From assembly GCA_964458575.1 (NCBI GenBank), contig CAYWMD010000032.1:1-64000 (forward strand): a stretch of 64,000 nt of DNA, written 5' to 3'. The translations under genes were made by a program, and so were the position numbers. Source of the stretch: CAYWMD01 sp964458575 (GTDB lineage: Bacteria > Verrucomicrobiota > Verrucomicrobiia > Limisphaerales > JADLHS01). Each line of letters starts with the position of its first letter. The stretch's first letter is position 1. Shown piece after piece: positions 61,362 through 64,000 of the stretch. The notes beneath the pieces were generated by a model. It worked only from the letters and a program-made list of their open reading frames with translations, made no database searches and had not been told where the DNA came from.

Positions 61362-62045
61362 TCACTTGGGCGGCAATGCGCGAATCCATACTTCGCGATA
61401 CCAAGTCTCCCCGTTGTGATCGGTGAGCATGATGCGACCGGTGATCTTTTCGCCGAAGCCGGAAGCGTTCTTGAATTTGCTCTGAGCCACGGCGGCCTTG
61501 ACTTGCGCACTGCCGAGTTCATAGGCGAGGACCAGCTTGCCGTTGAGCCAGTGTTCGACGTGGTTGCCCTGGACGATCAGACGGGAGTGATTCCATTGGC
61601 CCGGCGGGTGCAGGGGTTTGCCGGGCCACGCCGGGATGACGTCATAAAATGCCGCCGTCTGGTGCTTCGGCTCGCTGATCACGGCGTCGTCCACCATCTG
61701 GTATTCCAGCCCCGGAGCGTTGGGTCTTGCCTCCGTGACGAGGTATTTGACGCCGTTGTTGCCGCCGGGAGCAATGCGCCAATCCCAGTCGAGTTCGAAA
61801 TTCGTGTATTCCCGGATGGTGACAATGTCGCCGCCGCCGCTCTTGGGCAGCAAATGCAACACGCCGTCTTCCAACACCCATCCTTTGGCCGGGAAGCTGG
61901 TCTGCCGATAGCTGCGCCAGCCGTCGGTGTTGCGCGGGAAGAGATTCTGCCGTTGACCGGCGTGACGGTCACTCGCGCAACCCGCGAGCAAACCTACGAT
62001 CATCAAGGTGCCCAACCGTTGGAGCAGCGTGTGGGATTTGTGCAT
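61362..62045 (-). CDS. DUF1080 (3-keto-disaccharide hydrolase-like) lipoprotein
   Basis: A 227-residue lipoprotein (MHKSHTLLQRLGTLMIVGLLAGC, lipobox L-A-G-C) with a concanavalin-like DUF1080 domain: NLFPRNTDGWRSYRQ, GDIVTIREYTNFELDWDWRIAPGGNNGVKYLV, EYQMVDDAVISEPKHQTAAFYD and WNHSRLIVQGNHVEHWLNGKLVLAYELGS. Some DUF1080 proteins hydrolyse 3-keto-glycosides. ATG 62045 is used. Divergent from the GH42 gene with 176 bp between, so the two may share a promoter region and be involved in the same glycan pathway. Confidence 0.88.
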   Translation of the reverse strand: MHKSHTLLQRLGTLMIVGLLAGCASDRHAGQRQNLFPRNTDGWRSYRQTSFPAKGWVLEDGVLHLLPKSGGGDIVTIREYTNFELDWDWRIAPGGNNGVKYLVTEARPNAPGLEYQMVDDAVISEPKHQTAAFYDVIPAWPGKPLHPPGQWNHSRLIVQGNHVEHWLNGKLVLAYELGSAQVKAAVAQSKFKNASGFGEKITGRIMLTDHNGETWYREVWIRALPPK

Positions 62046-62221
62046 ATCGGATTCGGCTGGCACTGTGTTAGTTCAACCGCCGGCCCGGGTCAACGGTTTT
62101 CCGGATTTCACCTCTCGTCGGGGTTCGCCACGAAAAAGTTTGCAACAATGGCCACTTTTACATTGCAGCCCGGCACGCGTCGGCCTTAAAGTCGAACCGG
62201 CGAACGCCACTTAACACACCT

Positions 62222-64000
62222 ATGTATCTCGGCGTTGATTATTATCCGGAACAATGGGTCTTCCCTTACGGCGGCACGGCTGACCATCCCGAGGCGGCGT
62301 GGGAAACCGACGCGGACTTGATGGTGAAGGCGGGCTTCAACACCGTCCGCATTGGCGAGTATTCCTGGGGGCTGTGCGAGCGGGAGGAAGGCAAATACGA
62401 TTTCGACTGGCTCAAACGCGTCATGGACATCATGGCCCAACGCGAAATCAAGGTTGTGCTGGGCACCCCCACCGCCGCACCGCCCATCTGGCTGGCCAAG
62501 AAACATCCGGAGATTCTTCCCGTGGACGAACGCGGCATGGTCCGGCACGAAGGCACGCGGCGCGCCGCCTGTTTCAACAACGACGTTTTCTGGAACGCGG
62601 CCAAGCGGATCGTTGAAAACATGGCCCGCGCCCTGGGTCAGCACCCGCAGTTGGTCGCGTGGCAGATTGACAGCGGCCTCGGCGGACATCAAACCGCCTG
62701 GTCGTTCAACGAAGACACCCGCCTCGAATGGCAGAACTGGCTGAAACTCAAATATAAATCGGTCAACAATCTCAACGACCAGCTCGGACTGCGTTACTGG
62801 GGACAGGTCGTGTCCGATTTCGACCAGGTGCCGATGCCGCGGCACGCCCCCACCGCCCACAATCCGGCGCTCGTGCTGGATTGGTATCGGTTCTGTAGCG
62901 ACACGATCATTGCCTTTGCGCGGATGCAGGCACAGGTGCTGCGCGAACTGACGCCGAACATCCCCGTCACCACCACCCTCCGCGCCCTGCAACGCTGGTT
63001 CGACCACTTCGACATGGCCGAAGTGGTGGATTTTGTTTCCGTGGAGAGCAACGCGGCCATCAAGGCCAAATCCGCCGAACTCGCCTGCGAAATTGACATG
63101 CTGCGGTCCCTGAAGAAGGACAAGATCCGCACGCCCGACGGCGATTGCGGCTTCTGGATCATGGAGCAAAAGGCCGGACAGGTGAACTGGCAGGACGTGA
63201 ATTCGCTGGTGCGGCCGGGCGTCGTCCGCCTGTTCACCTATCAACTGGTGTCGCGCGGCGCTTGCGGCGTTTTGTTTTATCACTGGCGGCAGCCGCGCAT
63301 CGGCAACGAAAAATTTTACGGCGCCGTCCTGCCCCACCACGTTCACGATGGGAACGACCGCGTGTTCAAGGAAATCTGCCAGGTCGGCGAGGAGCTTAAA
63401 ATGTTGGCCCCCGCCCTGGCCGGCACGAAGGTCGCGGCGGAAACCTGCATTCTCTACAGCCACGACAACGATTGGGCGTTGCAAGAGCCCATGCAGCCGA
63501 ACAAGCACTTCCAACTGCGTGAACACATTCAGCTCATTTACAACGCGCTGCATGACCGCAACATCCTCGTGGACTTTGCCAAGCCATCCGAGGACCTCAC
63601 GCCGTATCGGATCGTTTTCGCCCCGTCGCTGCATCTCATGTCGGGCGCCGAGGCCGACCGCCTCAAGCTTTACGTGCAGAACGGCGGCACGCTGGTCAGC
63701 ACTTTCAACACGGGCCTGGTGGATGAACACCAGATCGCGCCCGACTCGGGTTATCCGCACGACCTGACCGACCTGTTCGGCATGGAAGTGTTGGAATTCG
63801 ATCCGTTGCCGCCCGGCGAAGAAAACCATCTCACCTTCAAGGGCGCGTTCCCGACCAGCCACATGCACCCGGCACGATTGTGGTGCGACATCATCGAGCC
63901 GAAGGAATGCCAGGTCCTGGCCACCTACGCGAAGGACTTTTATGCCGGCCGGCCGGCGATGACCATGCATACGTTCGGCTTGGGCAAGGCGGTTTACATC
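62222..64000 (+). CDS. GH42 beta-galactosidase-like protein (partial; acid/base residue substituted)
   Basis: The first 593 codons of a GH42-type gene that runs off the window. MYLGVDYYPEQWVFPYGG is the family's typical start, followed by the TIM barrel (FNTVRIGEYSWGLCE...YDFDWLKRVMDI, KVVLGTPTAAPPIWLAKKHPEILPVD). The catalytic nucleophile Glu is present in WIMEQ (Glu315) and the W-R-Q motif in HWRQPR. The acid/base Asn-Glu expected after WQID is replaced: residues 150-156 read DSGLGGH instead of DNE(Y/F)GGH, so Ser151-Gly152 stand in the place of Asn-Glu. A GATase-like domain begins near 420 (YRIVFAPSLHLM). No signal peptide, so cytoplasmic. Whether it is an active hydrolase is in doubt. Confidence 0.85.
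   Translation, partial: MYLGVDYYPEQWVFPYGGTADHPEAAWETDADLMVKAGFNTVRIGEYSWGLCEREEGKYDFDWLKRVMDIMAQREIKVVLGTPTAAPPIWLAKKHPEILPVDERGMVRHEGTRRAACFNNDVFWNAAKRIVENMARALGQHPQLVAWQIDSGLGGHQTAWSFNEDTRLEWQNWLKLKYKSVNNLNDQLGLRYWGQVVSDFDQVPMPRHAPTAHNPALVLDWYRFCSDTIIAFARMQAQVLRELTPNIPVTTTLRALQRWFDHFDMAEVVDFVSVESNAAIKAKSAELACEIDMLRSLKKDKIRTPDGDCGFWIMEQKAGQVNWQDVNSLVRPGVVRLFTYQLVSRGACGVLFYHWRQPRIGNEKFYGAVLPHHVHDGNDRVFKEICQVGEELKMLAPALAGTKVAAETCILYSHDNDWALQEPMQPNKHFQLREHIQLIYNALHDRNILVDFAKPSEDLTPYRIVFAPSLHLMSGAEADRLKLYVQNGGTLVSTFNTGLVDEHQIAPDSGYPHDLTDLFGMEVLEFDPLPPGEENHLTFKGAFPTSHMHPARLWCDIIEPKECQVLATYAKDFYAGRPAMTMHTFGLGKAVYI

Noticed and set aside
62186..63970. Long open frame (594 codons) on the minus strand over the last gene
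   Set aside because: The plus strand reads a GH42 protein from MYLGVDYYPEQW onward without a stop to the window end; the antisense frame is compositional shadow.

Overview
The window looks like a chromosomal segment of a Verrucomicrobiota bacterium, probably of the Pedosphaera/Limisphaerales kind. This is inferred from gene content: DUF1549/DUF1553 and DUF1501 proteins, a DUF1080 lipoprotein, a secreted sulfatase, secreted GH2 enzymes, an ECF sigma factor with a long extracytoplasmic C-terminus, an animal-type transketolase, and secreted proteins ending in a Y-R-A-V(Y)-P-like tail. GC content is high. No phage, insertion sequence, CRISPR array or rRNA was seen.

Layout. 1-6.5 kb: tRNA-Asp, an operator-like repeat cluster and two tandem secreted GH2 paralogues. 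6.5-13 kb: recG, two small lipoproteins, a membrane protein, guaA and a GT39-like membrane glycosyltransferase. 13-24 kb: mfd, a Calx-beta surface protein, terC (minus), recF, a decayed delta-60-repeat remnant and uvrC. 24-27.5 kb: a TauE/SafE permease, nagB and small proteins. 27.5-36.3 kb (minus): an apparent operon led by a membrane-tethered ECF sigma factor with about eight CarboxypepD_reg-like repeats, then three related secreted proteins and a sulfatase. 36.5-39.4 kb (minus): an SpmA-SpmB fusion and a Gfo/Idh/MocA oxidoreductase. 39.6-46.6 kb (plus): pilT, a Yip1-like protein and a MacAB-like export operon (adaptor, ATPase, two permeases). 46.7-54 kb: transketolase, a DA1-like LIM/metallopeptidase protein, algH, small membrane proteins and a tandem Rid-fold protein. 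54.1-60.8 kb: a four-gene DUF1549/DUF1553 - isomerase-fold - DUF1501 - PPC-domain operon. 60.8-64 kb: a DUF456 protein, a DUF1080 lipoprotein and the 5' part of a GH42 gene whose usual acid/base Asn-Glu is Ser-Gly. Carbohydrate scavenging (GH2, GH42, sulfatase, DUF1080, nagB) and DNA repair (recG, mfd, recF, uvrC) dominate the recognisable content.

The most striking signal is a set of dispersed hairpin elements of several unrelated sequence families that share one design: two arms in inverted orientation, 30-160 bp overall, the arms being either palindromes or degenerate short tandem repeats. They occupy many intergenic gaps and also sit in frame, without stops, inside recG (2), mfd (at least 3 paired plus one single arm), recF (1), uvrC (2), the SpmAB linker (1) and the N-terminus of the PPC protein (1). 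The protein-level inserts fall between conserved blocks, recalling the Rickettsia palindromic elements but with several families in one neighbourhood. No transposase for them is present here.

Stretches where I recognised no feature: 36291-36523, 39389-39600, 46559-46761 (only a weak inverted GGGAAGAT pair), 50637-50912 and 52110-52366.
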